Origin: Sphingobacterium sp.
GTDB taxonomy: Bacteria; Bacteroidota; Bacteroidia; Sphingobacteriales; Sphingobacteriaceae
NCBI GenBank assembly: GCA_031277685.1
Contig: JAITLV010000342.1
Coordinates: 1-48,256 of the forward strand
Reading direction: 5' to 3'
Length of the DNA stretch: 48,256 nucleotides
This document shows positions 15,687 to 24,861 of this stretch, piece after piece. Each line of letters starts with the position of its first letter. The first letter of the stretch is position 1. The position numbers and the translations under genes are program-made. The notes below the pieces were generated by a model. The model was not told the DNA's origin. It saw nothing but the letters and a program-made list of their open reading frames with translations, and searched no databases.

Positions 15687-16910
15687 TTATATTTCATTGT
15701 AATTTTCAATATGAAAACTTGATTTGTTCCTAATTATCTTTTCCCCTTTATTTTGTTCGTTTTGTGACAGAACATGGTCATTCTCATTATGAAGGCGGTA
15801 TTTATATAATGACGCACTAATGTATTTAACTCTTTGAAAACCTGACACTTCCATTATCGGAAATAATATAGCCATATCATAAGGCATTCTTAAAAAGTTA
15901 TTATCTTCATCTTTTAAGAAGTTAAGTTGAGGGTCTTGGCTAACTACTTTTTTAAATAAGTTATATTTAAACGTCCGAAAATGGAAAGCTTTCCATGTTA
16001 CATTTCTTAAATGTGAAAACTCATTGAATGAATACTTGTCATTTATAACTCCATTTGAATCCATAATACTCATTCCTCCATAGGTCATGGTGCAGTTATA
16101 CTTATTATATGCACTGTTAATAATGTCGAGAACATAATTATGAGCTAATGCATCATCACCATCAAGGAAGCATATAATGTCATCATTTCCGAAGTCGTTA
16201 TTTAAGAGTTCATCAACAATATTTCTAACCGCAAATTTTCTTACAGTATTTCTTTTTGCAATAACCTTTCCAGTTATTTTAATTGTTTCTAGTCCACCGT
16301 CATCCGAATGGTCGTCCAACAATATGTGCTTATAGTTCCGGTAGTTTTGCTGCGCCACTGAGTTTATACACTGTTGTAAAAAGTTCTTAGCATTTCTAAA
16401 AGGAGTAATTAGAACAATATTATTCTCATTTGGGGTATAATCTTGGATCGGATCTAATACGAAATTAAATGGACAGATTAATTGTAAAATTTTTGGTAGA
16501 AAATTTCTATCAATATTTTGGTCTAGTTCTTCTAGAATATGAATTATGGACAAATAAAATACCTTTGTAACAACAAAAGCATCGACATTCATCAAATTGT
16601 TTTCCATGACGAAGTAGCTATTGAACCTTATTTCATCGTTGTGATTATTTTGGATATATAAGAGATGGATATTGGCATTAGAAGCAATTTTGATAGATTC
16701 TTCTATTGAATCGTACTGTGGCAATTGCTTTAATGGATTCAAAATAAAAAGAATAACATCATCCTCATTTTCTATTGCCCAATTTATTCCATTAAATAAT
16801 AACTTATTGACTGATACGAAACCGTTAGAATAGGGCTGCATGAAGGCTTCACTCTCTTTATGTGAGCAAATCCAACTGCTCGCTTTTGTAAGACAAAATG
16901 TTGTTATCAT
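15687..16910 (-). CDS. Fusion of a GT25-like N-terminal region with a GT2 glycosyltransferase
   Basis: In this 407-aa protein residues about 165-400 are a GT-A glycosyltransferase of family 2. They show I-V-L-I-T-P-F-R-N-A, D-D-H-S-D-D (199-204) and the metal-binding D-G-D-D (250-253). The first 150 residues show a pattern like the GT25-like proteins nearby: a segment S-V-N-K-L-L-F-N-G-I-N-W-A-I-E-N-E-D-D-V-I-L-F-I-L resembling their central motif. They may be a third, diverged copy joined to the GT2 domain. It would extend a glycan on the peptide. It follows the GT32-like gene by 35 bp. Confidence 0.72.
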   Translation of the reverse strand: MITTFCLTKASSWICSHKESEAFMQPYSNGFVSVNKLLFNGINWAIENEDDVILFILNPLKQLPQYDSIEESIKIASNANIHLLYIQNNHNDEIRFNSYFVMENNLMNVDAFVVTKVFYLSIIHILEELDQNIDRNFLPKILQLICPFNFVLDPIQDYTPNENNIVLITPFRNAKNFLQQCINSVAQQNYRNYKHILLDDHSDDGGLETIKITGKVIAKRNTVRKFAVRNIVDELLNNDFGNDDIICFLDGDDALAHNYVLDIINSAYNKYNCTMTYGGMSIMDSNGVINDKYSFNEFSHLRNVTWKAFHFRTFKYNLFKKVVSQDPQLNFLKDEDNNFLRMPYDMAILFPIMEVSGFQRVKYISASLYKYRLHNENDHVLSQNEQNKGEKIIRNKSSFHIENYNEI

Positions 16911-16945
16911 CTGTTATTAATTTAGGATCTTAAAAAATCGTTGAT

Positions 16946-17584
16946 TTATTTAGTTACCCAAGAATGCTCCCAAAAATGTGTCATAATACCATTTTTTCGG
17001 AATAATTCCTGATCACGGATTTCATCATAGGAAAATTCAAATATCTCTTTTACAGGTATAAATGAAAAATTGTCCTGCGAAAATTTTCGCATTGTAGCTC
17101 GCATTCTATATGGACCGGAGTATTGCGGTGTGTTCATTAGATCACGTTCGTCTCGATTATAGGTCGCTACAATATCAACTACAAGTTGATATAAATATGT
17201 ATTTAATGGAGTTGAGCAAAAATGTTCCGAAGCTAATGTATTATTCAAAGGATCAATAACAAAATACCCATCGGGCTTGGAAATATATAATTCATTAAAT
17301 AAGCTAATATTGTTTAATGAAATGTCCCAATCAATATAATATCCTCCATAATGATAGATCAGAAGATATCTAGCGATGTCGGCTGCTTCGGCAGTATTTC
17401 TGGAGGTAGTAAACGCCTCTAAAGCAAATGGATAATGCTTTTCGATAAATTCCATTAAAGCTTCATCATCCCAGTAAAAAATTTCATAATCGTATTTCAG
17501 AAGACTTTGCCATGAACTCAAACAAACATTGACTAATTTACTAGGGAACTTTCCTATAATCTGATGTATTATTTTTGGTAACAT
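16946..17584 (-). CDS. GT32-like glycosyltransferase (DXD-containing)
   Basis: The 212-aa protein opens I-P-K-I-I-H-Q-I-I-G-like (MLPKIIHQIIGKFP) and carries R-N-T-A-E-A-A-D-I-A-R-Y-L-L-I-Y-H-Y-G-G-Y-Y-I-D-W-D, with the DWD metal motif at 85-87. These are the standard marks of the Gly_transf_sug/GT32 family, which moves mannose, galactose or related sugars. It overlaps the GT71-like gene by 16 bp and is coupled to it. A peptide-linked glycan is the likely acceptor given the neighbours. Confidence 0.88.
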   Translation of the reverse strand: MLPKIIHQIIGKFPSKLVNVCLSSWQSLLKYDYEIFYWDDEALMEFIEKHYPFALEAFTTSRNTAEAADIARYLLIYHYGGYYIDWDISLNNISLFNELYISKPDGYFVIDPLNNTLASEHFCSTPLNTYLYQLVVDIVATYNRDERDLMNTPQYSGPYRMRATMRKFSQDNFSFIPVKEIFEFSYDEIRDQELFRKNGIMTHFWEHSWVTK

Positions 17585-18705
17585 GATCCTAAATTTAATT
17601 TACTTTTCAGATTGAATCGATGAGAAACTTTATGCATGTGGTCTAAGAAATTAACATATTCTTTGCTTGCTCTCCAGATTTTAAGTAGTAACATGCATTG
17701 TTTTTCTAGTTCTTTCATCTCTAGTGGGCTTTGGGTAAGATAGCTATTAGTACCAAAGTCTAATAGGTATTTTTTATCGTACTCCCTAAAGAAAACTTCT
17801 TTTTTTCTTTCAGATGAAGAATAAACTTTAATCTGTTCCCAAAAAAATTCATCATCTAATGTAAGATCCCATTTTATCAAATTCCTATGTAAGAATAAAA
17901 TACTATGTTCGAGATCATATTGAATTATTGTGGTTCCATAAAAATTATTATTGATTTTTTTGCCACAAATAGCAGGATAATAAGGAACCATATAAAAAGG
18001 TTTCTTGTTCGCCATCCATCCAAATTTAAAAGTGTCTTTATCTCCGTGCAAAAGTTTATAATAGAATTTACTTAATTTGTTCAAATACAATGTCGTTTGC
18101 AATTCTTTCCAACATTTCTTTTTATTAATTAATATTTGTCCGCTTTCTTGTTCAGGAGAATGATATTCTGAAGAATTTATAATTTTCCAAATTGGATTTT
18201 CGCGATCTGTTAGCCAATAGTCAGGCCAGAAAATTGCACCTAAATTTTGATATACATCGTTATGAAACAAAAACTCAGGATCTTTAAAACATATATTATC
18301 TGCATCCAAAAATAAAACTTCATTAAAACGGCTTAAATGAATTGCTAATGGCTTTAAGAAATATCCAGGATATGCAATATCTTGATAATCATAAAAGTTT
18401 TTAAAACTTACATTTAAATCTTTAAATTTTTTCATCACTTCGCCGGATATCTCGTTCCCCAAATGCCAGATTTCGATATCTAAATTGCAACCACTTTCTC
18501 TAAGGATATTAATCGCGACCCAAAGACAAGTAACGTTACTTATCCCCCCAGCAGTAAAAACAATCCCTCTCCCTTCAAAATAATCAATAGGATAATTGGG
18601 GATATCATTTTGGATAAACTCCTCAAGGTCAATTTTTAGCAAATCAATTTCACTGTCAGATAATGTATAATCTATGGTTCGAATACAATTTTTATTAAAC
18701 CCCAT
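17569..18705 (-). CDS. GT71-like (MNN2-type) glycosyltransferase
   Basis: This 378-aa protein has the layout of alpha-mannosyltransferases of the MNN1/MNN2 type: K-P-L-A-I-H-L-S-R-F-N-E-V-L-F-L-D-A-D-N (DAD at 134-136), then E-Q-E-S-G-Q-I-L-I-N-K, G-D-K-D-T-F-K-F-G-W, and L-F-L-H-R-N-L-I-K-W near the C-terminus. The family is best known from fungi and is uncommon in bacteria. It is the first gene of the minus-strand glycosyltransferase operon. The 290-bp gap to the divergent GT/LanC-like gene should hold the promoters; I cannot pick a clear one. Confidence 0.75.
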   Translation of the reverse strand: MGFNKNCIRTIDYTLSDSEIDLLKIDLEEFIQNDIPNYPIDYFEGRGIVFTAGGISNVTCLWVAINILRESGCNLDIEIWHLGNEISGEVMKKFKDLNVSFKNFYDYQDIAYPGYFLKPLAIHLSRFNEVLFLDADNICFKDPEFLFHNDVYQNLGAIFWPDYWLTDRENPIWKIINSSEYHSPEQESGQILINKKKCWKELQTTLYLNKLSKFYYKLLHGDKDTFKFGWMANKKPFYMVPYYPAICGKKINNNFYGTTIIQYDLEHSILFLHRNLIKWDLTLDDEFFWEQIKVYSSSERKKEVFFREYDKKYLLDFGTNSYLTQSPLEMKELEKQCMLLLKIWRASKEYVNFLDHMHKVSHRFNLKSKLNLGSCYQK

Positions 18706-18995
18706 ATTACTTCTTTTACTTTAGGTTTTCTTTTGCGGCATCATGAATAATTTGTGTAATTAGTATTTCTTTTTTGTTCAAAAAAAGCGATGCTAACCCA
18801 AGTTAGTAATTTCGAATCAAAAATTAGATTGAAATGCGACGTATTTTTTAAATATTATTTAAATTAGTGAAAATATGATAATTCAGAATTTTTATGTTAG
18901 CATTTTCATTGTAATTGAAAGGCTTATTGTCAGTGAATTGAGAATAAGAGACATTCTTACGTCTGCCCAATAATTATGTTATTAAAATATCTATT

Positions 18996-21485
18996 ATGAT
19001 TTTTCTATCTGCTCAACCCGATGACTATTATTTTATATGGCAACTCGAATTACAAATTGTTAACTTTCACTCTTTAGGAATTCCAAAAGATAAAATACAT
19101 ATATTAATTGGTTTTGATAGTAGAAAAGGCATTCAAAGGCACATTGCCGAATTTATGAACTCCAATAAAACCTTCGCTAGTATATTTACTTATGTTGATG
19201 AAAGATTGTCGCGAGAATATCCATCTTCGATTAGGCCACACTTGATAAGTAAACATTTTGAACAATTCCCCTATTTAAAAAAGGAGTCTCTTTTTTACCA
19301 TGATTCAGATATTATATTCCGAGAACTGCCAGATTTTGAAAGACTATTGACCAAGAGCGAATGGCTCACGTCAAATGTTAAATCGTATTTAGGTTTTGAC
19401 TACTTAAATACTATTGGGGGAGAAGAGTTGATAAAAGGCATGGCTAAAATAATTGGTATTAATCCTGACCTAGTAAGAGTTAGAGATATTCATGTAGGAG
19501 GCGCACAATATCTTTTAAATAATCTCTCTAGTGATTTTTGGAGAAATATTGAAAAGAAAAGCGAAGAGTTGTTTCTTTTCTTAGAAAAGTTCAATCAGAA
19601 AAGAAAGAATGAGTTTCTGGCGGGAGATGCATTTTATATTCCAATCCAATCATGGTGCGCTGATATGTGGGCTTTGTTATGGAGTGGGTGGAAAGAGAAT
19701 ATAAAAATAAAAACACATAACGAATTAGATTTTTGTTGGCCTGATCAACATATCTCTAAATGGAAAGATTGCAAAATTTTACATTATTCGGGCGTTTATC
19801 CTCGTGATAACCATAAGGTCTTTAAAAAAAACGATTACATAAACTGGTCACCTATTTATGATGATAATTTAAAGTATATCGATCCTGAGTCCTGCAGTTT
19901 GCCTTTGATTGACGTTATTCTAGCTCAAAAGAAAAGATTAGAAGAAAGAAAAACAAATCTTGTAAAAACGACCTTTATTCTTGATTTATATAATCTTGGA
20001 CTTTTCCTCAATCATAATATAGATCTATTAATTAAATATATAGAAAAGGAAGTCAAAACAAATATTCTGGTTTTGGCTAATCATGATATTCCAGAGAGTT
20101 TAATTCAGCTAAAAAATCTTACGTGGATTAACAGCCAAAAAGTAAACAAAGATCGAAAGCAGTTACTAAAAAGCATTATCAAAACCGAACATGCTTGTCT
20201 ATTTCCACCGATATTAATGGACTTAAAGCAAATAAAAGATAAATTTACAAAAGGAAAAGACAGTAAATTTTGTGTGGTTTGCGAAAACGTTTTGTATGTG
20301 GATCCTTTTTTTCAAGTACTCATTGAAAAGTTTCTAGATGAAGATATTCTAAAGTTGCATCATGGAAAGTTCCAACAGGTTGAAAAGAATTTTGATCAAA
20401 TTTTATATTATGGGGATGCGGATTGGGTTATTGAGATTTTGTTAAATGATAAAATGCAAAAATTCAATGCCAATGTCATTAATTATAGGATTGAATATGG
20501 TTTTAGATTTTTCAATAATTTTGATACGCAAAGCGCTACAGCCTATATTGAAAATGAAAATAAAGCAATACATAGGCATCTCAATGAAGAAAGGGATTTG
20601 GTGCAAAAACCAAATGAAGAATTCTGTTGGCTCGAAAGTGCTATTGGTCAAGTATGGCTCGAATTTAATAGTGGCTTAAAAACAAATGCTAATGAAAATT
20701 TGTCTGTTATTTTCGAGAATTTAGATAACATCCAAGAAGTAAATTTTTCGCAAGGATTAGTTGGTTTAGGTTTTGGGATAGAATCGCTAACACAGGATAA
20801 TTTTTTAGCTATAGATTCCGATGTCGTGCTCGAAGATTTTGATAACCTTTTCTATGCATCATATTTGTTCGGAAATAAGAACGATTTGAGCCTTCAGAGT
20901 GGAGCCGCCGGAAAACTATTGTACCTAACATATAGAAATCGTAATCAAAATAAAAATACACATAGATATAAATCTTTAATTCATCAAGAATGTTTGTATA
21001 TCATTATTAAACAAATATTGGATTTCCTTCCCTTACCAAAGCAATGCTTACAAAAGCATTCAAAAGTAGAAATCTGCCAACTCTTGGTTATATTCTCTTC
21101 AATTGTTAAAAAGGAAGGATTTTACAAGAAAGAAGTTACTGTCTTTATTGAAATGTATTCCTCATATTTTCTTAATTATTTTAGACAAACAGCAGAAATT
21201 AATATTGAGCTTTTTTGCTGTTACCAACTATTGTCTATATGCTACGAAAATATTGGCAGCACTTTCTTCCAAATTGATCTTAAGCATCAAATAATGAAAT
21301 TCGATTATCATTTCGATACTGGCAAAAATGATTATTTAAATTTATTTATTTTAAATCGTATCGAAATTTTAGATTTCTTTAAATTCAATTATGACGGAAG
21401 ATTAAACAACTTGGATATTAATATTAAAAACACCCTTTTTATCAAACTTCTGTTTGATAATAGGGCAAAAAAAATAATGCAATAA
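18996..21485 (+). CDS. Large glycosyltransferase with C-terminal LanC-like region
   Basis: The 829-aa protein starts with a GT-A domain: Y-H-D-S-D-I-I-F (DSD 103-105), I-H-V-G-G-A-Q-Y-L (165-173) and L-H-Y-S-G (262-266). The middle (about 325-500) may be another GT-like region. From about 540 it resembles LanC-like proteins: V-N-F-S-Q-G-L-V-G-L-G-F-G-I-E-S-L (582-598), V-L-E-D-F-D-N and D-L-S-L-Q-S-G-A-A-G-K-L-L-Y-L. The zinc-binding W-C-x-G and C-H-G motifs of true LanC are not visible, so lanthionine formation is unlikely. The LanC fold may hold the peptide for glycosylation. It is divergent from the GT71-like gene. Confidence 0.65.
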   Translation: MIFLSAQPDDYYFIWQLELQIVNFHSLGIPKDKIHILIGFDSRKGIQRHIAEFMNSNKTFASIFTYVDERLSREYPSSIRPHLISKHFEQFPYLKKESLFYHDSDIIFRELPDFERLLTKSEWLTSNVKSYLGFDYLNTIGGEELIKGMAKIIGINPDLVRVRDIHVGGAQYLLNNLSSDFWRNIEKKSEELFLFLEKFNQKRKNEFLAGDAFYIPIQSWCADMWALLWSGWKENIKIKTHNELDFCWPDQHISKWKDCKILHYSGVYPRDNHKVFKKNDYINWSPIYDDNLKYIDPESCSLPLIDVILAQKKRLEERKTNLVKTTFILDLYNLGLFLNHNIDLLIKYIEKEVKTNILVLANHDIPESLIQLKNLTWINSQKVNKDRKQLLKSIIKTEHACLFPPILMDLKQIKDKFTKGKDSKFCVVCENVLYVDPFFQVLIEKFLDEDILKLHHGKFQQVEKNFDQILYYGDADWVIEILLNDKMQKFNANVINYRIEYGFRFFNNFDTQSATAYIENENKAIHRHLNEERDLVQKPNEEFCWLESAIGQVWLEFNSGLKTNANENLSVIFENLDNIQEVNFSQGLVGLGFGIESLTQDNFLAIDSDVVLEDFDNLFYASYLFGNKNDLSLQSGAAGKLLYLTYRNRNQNKNTHRYKSLIHQECLYIIIKQILDFLPLPKQCLQKHSKVEICQLLVIFSSIVKKEGFYKKEVTVFIEMYSSYFLNYFRQTAEINIELFCCYQLLSICYENIGSTFFQIDLKHQIMKFDYHFDTGKNDYLNLFILNRIEILDFFKFNYDGRLNNLDINIKNTLFIKLLFDNRAKKIMQ

Positions 21486-21693
21486 GTTTAATTTTAAATA
21501 TGGTGTTTAGTTTGAATATAATCTTAAAATGCAAATCAAGCAGTAAAAATTTCGAAATAATAAATTTTAAATATCGAAATAACTGCGTATAAAAAAAATA
21601 TTTTGTATATTGCTTTAGAAAATAAAAACAAACCATTTAAATAAACTTTGGAAATCATACGTCCTACTAAATTATAATAAATATCTTTCAATT

Positions 21694-22776
21694 ATGATCT
21701 TTATAAACCGGGTGCTTTTCACGATTTTAACGACATTTTTATGTACACTTGGAAATGGTCAAATAAATAACATGTTAAAAGGTAAAATCGTACATGGAGA
21801 ATCAAAATCAGACAGCATTTTCCTTAAACAGGATGTCTTCATACCTTCGAAATATTACGAACCCGTTGTAAAATCAGCTAAAATATCGAACAATACTTTT
21901 GCTTTCAATACTTCCATCACCTATCCACAGATGTATTTTACCTACCTTTCAGAAGATAAAGATATTTTATCTTTTAGACCGGGTGTGTTTTTTATTGGTC
22001 ATAAAAATTCAAAACTCATTTTTGATTATCAGAATGGAGAAAATGGATATATATTAAATGAAACGGGTAGCGAATATCGGAATAAATTCCAGCCGTTTCT
22101 TAAGGCTCATTTTAATCCCGATGGCAATCCGCGATTTTATATTCGTTTATCTTCAGATAATTCCTTTAAAGTAGACTCTGTGTATGCGCAGTACATTCGA
22201 GCAAATCCCGATTCATATGTCGCTTTGTGGCATGTTATTCAAAGGTTTTTTATAAAGGGGCATAGCTCCGAACGTGAAGCTACATTGAACTTATTTTCGG
22301 CGAAAATAAAAGATACTAAACTATGGAAACTTATTAATAACGATATCCATAATGCCTTGATTAAAGAAAACTATCCATTTCCTCAAATTGAACTTAAGGA
22401 TGAAAATTTCACATTGCAAAAAGTATTTATTCCTAAAAATAAGGTAGTGGTTGTGGACTTTTGGTTCAATAACTGCAAACCTTGTTTAGCTGCTTTCCCA
22501 AAGCTGATTGATCTTTATCACAAATACAAAGATAAAGGTTTTGAAATTATTGGAGTTTCAACAGATCGAAGTGAGAGAGTTAAAAACTGGAAGAAAGTTA
22601 TTCAAGACTATCAACTGCCATGGGTGCAGTATCTTGACGAAAACGCAGTTAAGGCCTCTGAAATGTATATTAGTCTATATCCAACTGCTATACTTATTGA
22701 TAAAAAAGGTAATATAATAAATAAAAAAGCATCACTACAGGATATTGAAACGTTTTTAATGAAAGAGTTAAATTGA
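21694..22776 (+). CDS. TlpA-like thioredoxin-family protein
   Basis: The 360-aa protein has a signal peptide (MIFINRVLFTILTTFLCTLG), a beta-rich N-terminal domain and a C-terminal thioredoxin domain. The active site N-N-C-K-P-C (C261, C264) is followed by I-I-G-V-S-T-D and the cis-Pro loop Y-P-T-A-I-L-I-D. It would act in the periplasm as a disulfide reductase or exchange protein. It lies 24 bp before the VKOR fusion and 1.8 kb before the six-cysteine precursor, so it may proofread disulfides of that peptide. It is also like resident Bacteroidetes TlpA proteins. Confidence 0.88.
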   Translation: MIFINRVLFTILTTFLCTLGNGQINNMLKGKIVHGESKSDSIFLKQDVFIPSKYYEPVVKSAKISNNTFAFNTSITYPQMYFTYLSEDKDILSFRPGVFFIGHKNSKLIFDYQNGENGYILNETGSEYRNKFQPFLKAHFNPDGNPRFYIRLSSDNSFKVDSVYAQYIRANPDSYVALWHVIQRFFIKGHSSEREATLNLFSAKIKDTKLWKLINNDIHNALIKENYPFPQIELKDENFTLQKVFIPKNKVVVVDFWFNNCKPCLAAFPKLIDLYHKYKDKGFEIIGVSTDRSERVKNWKKVIQDYQLPWVQYLDENAVKASEMYISLYPTAILIDKKGNIINKKASLQDIETFLMKELN

Positions 22777-22800
22777 AGCAGATATAGAGTATAAACCATT

Positions 22801-24471
22801 ATGATATTCCACCCGTTTAAATTTTTAAAAAAATCGAGCTTGAACCAAGAAATTTTTGTTGTATGTGAGCATATTTTAACTAAAGCTGGTATTCTCTTTA
22901 CAAGATCAAAAATACAAAGTTTGCTAAAGAGCAGTCCAAACTTCCCTTCTATACTTTCTATACAGGAAACACTAAGTTATTATGGGATTGAAAGTGCTGC
23001 TGTAAAAAGAGGTAAGCATCATTTTAATGAGTTTGATACACCTTTTATCTGTAGTATACAGAGAGAGGATTGGCCTTATGCAAATTTCACTGTCGTTGAG
23101 TCAGTAATTGATTCTACTATTGAATATCTTGATCCGGTCAATCATAAACTTCAAAAAACCGATGTATTCGATTTTGAAATGATTGATAAAGAAGTTATTC
23201 TTTTGCTGGATCTAGAAGCAGCGCACGATGAACCTGGATATACAGAGAATATTAAAAAAGACAATATAGAAAGAAATAAAAATTTTGTTCCATATTTTCT
23301 AGTATTTACCTCATTGATATTTACAATCTATATTATATGGTTTAGCAACAATTTAATTTTTCATAGTGTTTTTACCAGTTTAATTCTTCTGACTGGCATT
23401 CTAGGTTTCATTGTATCAATTATGTTAGTATGGCATGATATAGATATAAATAATCCTTTCTTAAAAGAAGTCTGTGGAGGGAACAAACCTAATAGTCGGC
23501 TAAGTTGTGACGTTGTCCTAGCATCAAAGGGGGCCTCATTTTTGTCTATCAAATGGTCAGAATTTGGCATATCTTATTTTATAACACAATTAATAAGTAC
23601 ATTTTTATTTGCTGACAATCCATTAAATTATTTGTTATTCTGGTCTATATGTTCGTTAATTGCTTCTCCATATATTATTTATTCAATTTATTATCAAGCA
23701 AAAGTTATTAAGAGGTGGTGCCCCTTATGCCTAATTATTCAAGGTATATTATTTATCGATTTATTGATAACAATTATTTTTTTGAAACAATTTACTGTAA
23801 GTATTTTCGAAAATGTTGCGCTTGCCAGTCTAATGAAGTTGTTTTTTTTGGGAGGAACCATTTTATTCTTAGTCCATTTTTTAGTGTCTCTACTAAAAGA
23901 AGCTTTTCAAGGAAGAGAGTATAAGAGAAAACTACAAAGTATAGCTTACGATAATAATGTTTTTAACGCATTGGTAAATAAAACCCCCAGTATAACAATA
24001 CCGAAAGACGATCTAGGAATAGTAATTGGTAATCTGGAGGCCCCAATAGAAATTACTAAAGTTTGTAATCCGCTTTGTGGACCATGTTCGCGTGCTCATC
24101 CTATTCTCGAAGATATAATAGAATCGAACCCTCAAGTAAAAATGCGGGTAATATTTATTGGTAATGGCGATGATGCCAGTTTACTAACTGCGCCAGTCAC
24201 ACATTTTCTAGCTCTTCAAGAAAAACAAGGAATGGAAAGTGTAAAAAAAGCACTTGACTTTTGGTATAGGATGAAAGATAAAAATTATTCTATTCTTAAA
24301 TCAAAATTCCCTGTCGATGTAAATCTAGATGACCAGAAATTAAAGATGAAGTCAATGGACAGTTGGTGTAATGAAATGAAAATTCGTGTAACTCCAACAA
24401 TATTTATTAATGGGCGTGAAATGCCAGACCAATATGAAGTCTCGGATTTGAAATATTTTCTAATTGATTAG
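22801..24471 (+). CDS. VKOR-thioredoxin fusion with degenerate C39-like N-terminal domain
   Basis: In this 556-aa membrane protein, residues about 10-140 look like a C39 peptidase fold in which the catalytic His position reads N-F-T-V-V; the Asp in Y-L-D-P is kept. It is probably non-catalytic. A vitamin K epoxide reductase domain follows with several membrane helices, C225, C236 and the W-C-P-L-C pair (C307, C310). The C-terminal thioredoxin/DsbA-like domain has C-G-P-C (C426, C429). VKOR fusions make disulfides using quinones. It is 24 bp after the TlpA gene and 127 bp before the six-cysteine precursor, which fits a dedicated oxidase. Confidence 0.85.
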   Translation: MIFHPFKFLKKSSLNQEIFVVCEHILTKAGILFTRSKIQSLLKSSPNFPSILSIQETLSYYGIESAAVKRGKHHFNEFDTPFICSIQREDWPYANFTVVESVIDSTIEYLDPVNHKLQKTDVFDFEMIDKEVILLLDLEAAHDEPGYTENIKKDNIERNKNFVPYFLVFTSLIFTIYIIWFSNNLIFHSVFTSLILLTGILGFIVSIMLVWHDIDINNPFLKEVCGGNKPNSRLSCDVVLASKGASFLSIKWSEFGISYFITQLISTFLFADNPLNYLLFWSICSLIASPYIIYSIYYQAKVIKRWCPLCLIIQGILFIDLLITIIFLKQFTVSIFENVALASLMKLFFLGGTILFLVHFLVSLLKEAFQGREYKRKLQSIAYDNNVFNALVNKTPSITIPKDDLGIVIGNLEAPIEITKVCNPLCGPCSRAHPILEDIIESNPQVKMRVIFIGNGDDASLLTAPVTHFLALQEKQGMESVKKALDFWYRMKDKNYSILKSKFPVDVNLDDQKLKMKSMDSWCNEMKIRVTPTIFINGREMPDQYEVSDLKYFLID

Positions 24472-24598
24472 CAAAATAAGCCCTGTAATCTAAGTAAGGA
24501 GAAGAGTGTATACAATTCATTTAATCAAATAACAAACCGTTTTAACTCCTAAGGTGCCAGGAGAGATGTGGCATCGTTAACCATTTAAATTCATAAAA

Positions 24599-24778
24599 AT
24601 GAAGAAGATTAATTTAAAAAACTTCAAAGCTCTGAACCTCGAAAAATTGTCAAAAGAGGAATTGAAAAATTTATTGGGTGGTAGCTCTACACCTACAACA
24701 TCAGACTGCAAAAGTGATAATACATGTAGTACCGGCTGTTCAAAAGATGGTGTTTGTAACTACTGTTGTTATGCCTAA
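24599..24778 (+). CDS. Six-cysteine RiPP precursor with GG leader
   Basis: The 59-aa peptide has a basic helical leader (MKKINLKNFKALNLEKLSK) ending E-E-L-K-N-L-L-G-G at residue 28. The 31-residue core is rich in Ser, Thr, Asp and Cys. Its cysteines fall at 37, 43, 47, 53, 56 and 57, a spacing like small disulfide-rich knots, and eleven Ser/Thr give many possible glycosylation sites. The leader is of the same kind as that of the 11202 precursor. A VKOR-thioredoxin gene is directly upstream, a strong terminator directly downstream and a C39 exporter 1.4 kb away. The likely product is a disulfide-bonded, possibly glycosylated peptide. Confidence 0.85.
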   Translation: MKKINLKNFKALNLEKLSKEELKNLLGGSSTPTTSDCKSDNTCSTGCSKDGVCNYCCYA

Positions 24779-24805
24779 TTACTAAATTTTAGATTTTCTA
24801 AAATG

Positions 24806-24837
24806 CAGCAAAGTTATCGAAACTTTGCTGTTTTTTT
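24806..24837 (+). terminator. Rho-independent terminator after the six-cysteine precursor
   Basis: CAGCAAAGTT (24806-24815) is perfectly inverted as AACTTTGCTG (24821-24830) around a 5-nt loop, followed by seven T. It ends the plus-strand run 21694-24778. Confidence 0.9.
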
Positions 24838-24861
24838 GTTCCATTGATTAGTTGTAATTAT

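Noticed and set aside
18996..21485. Lanthipeptide synthetase
   Set aside because: No LanB or LanM in the island and no visible zinc motifs in the LanC-like region.
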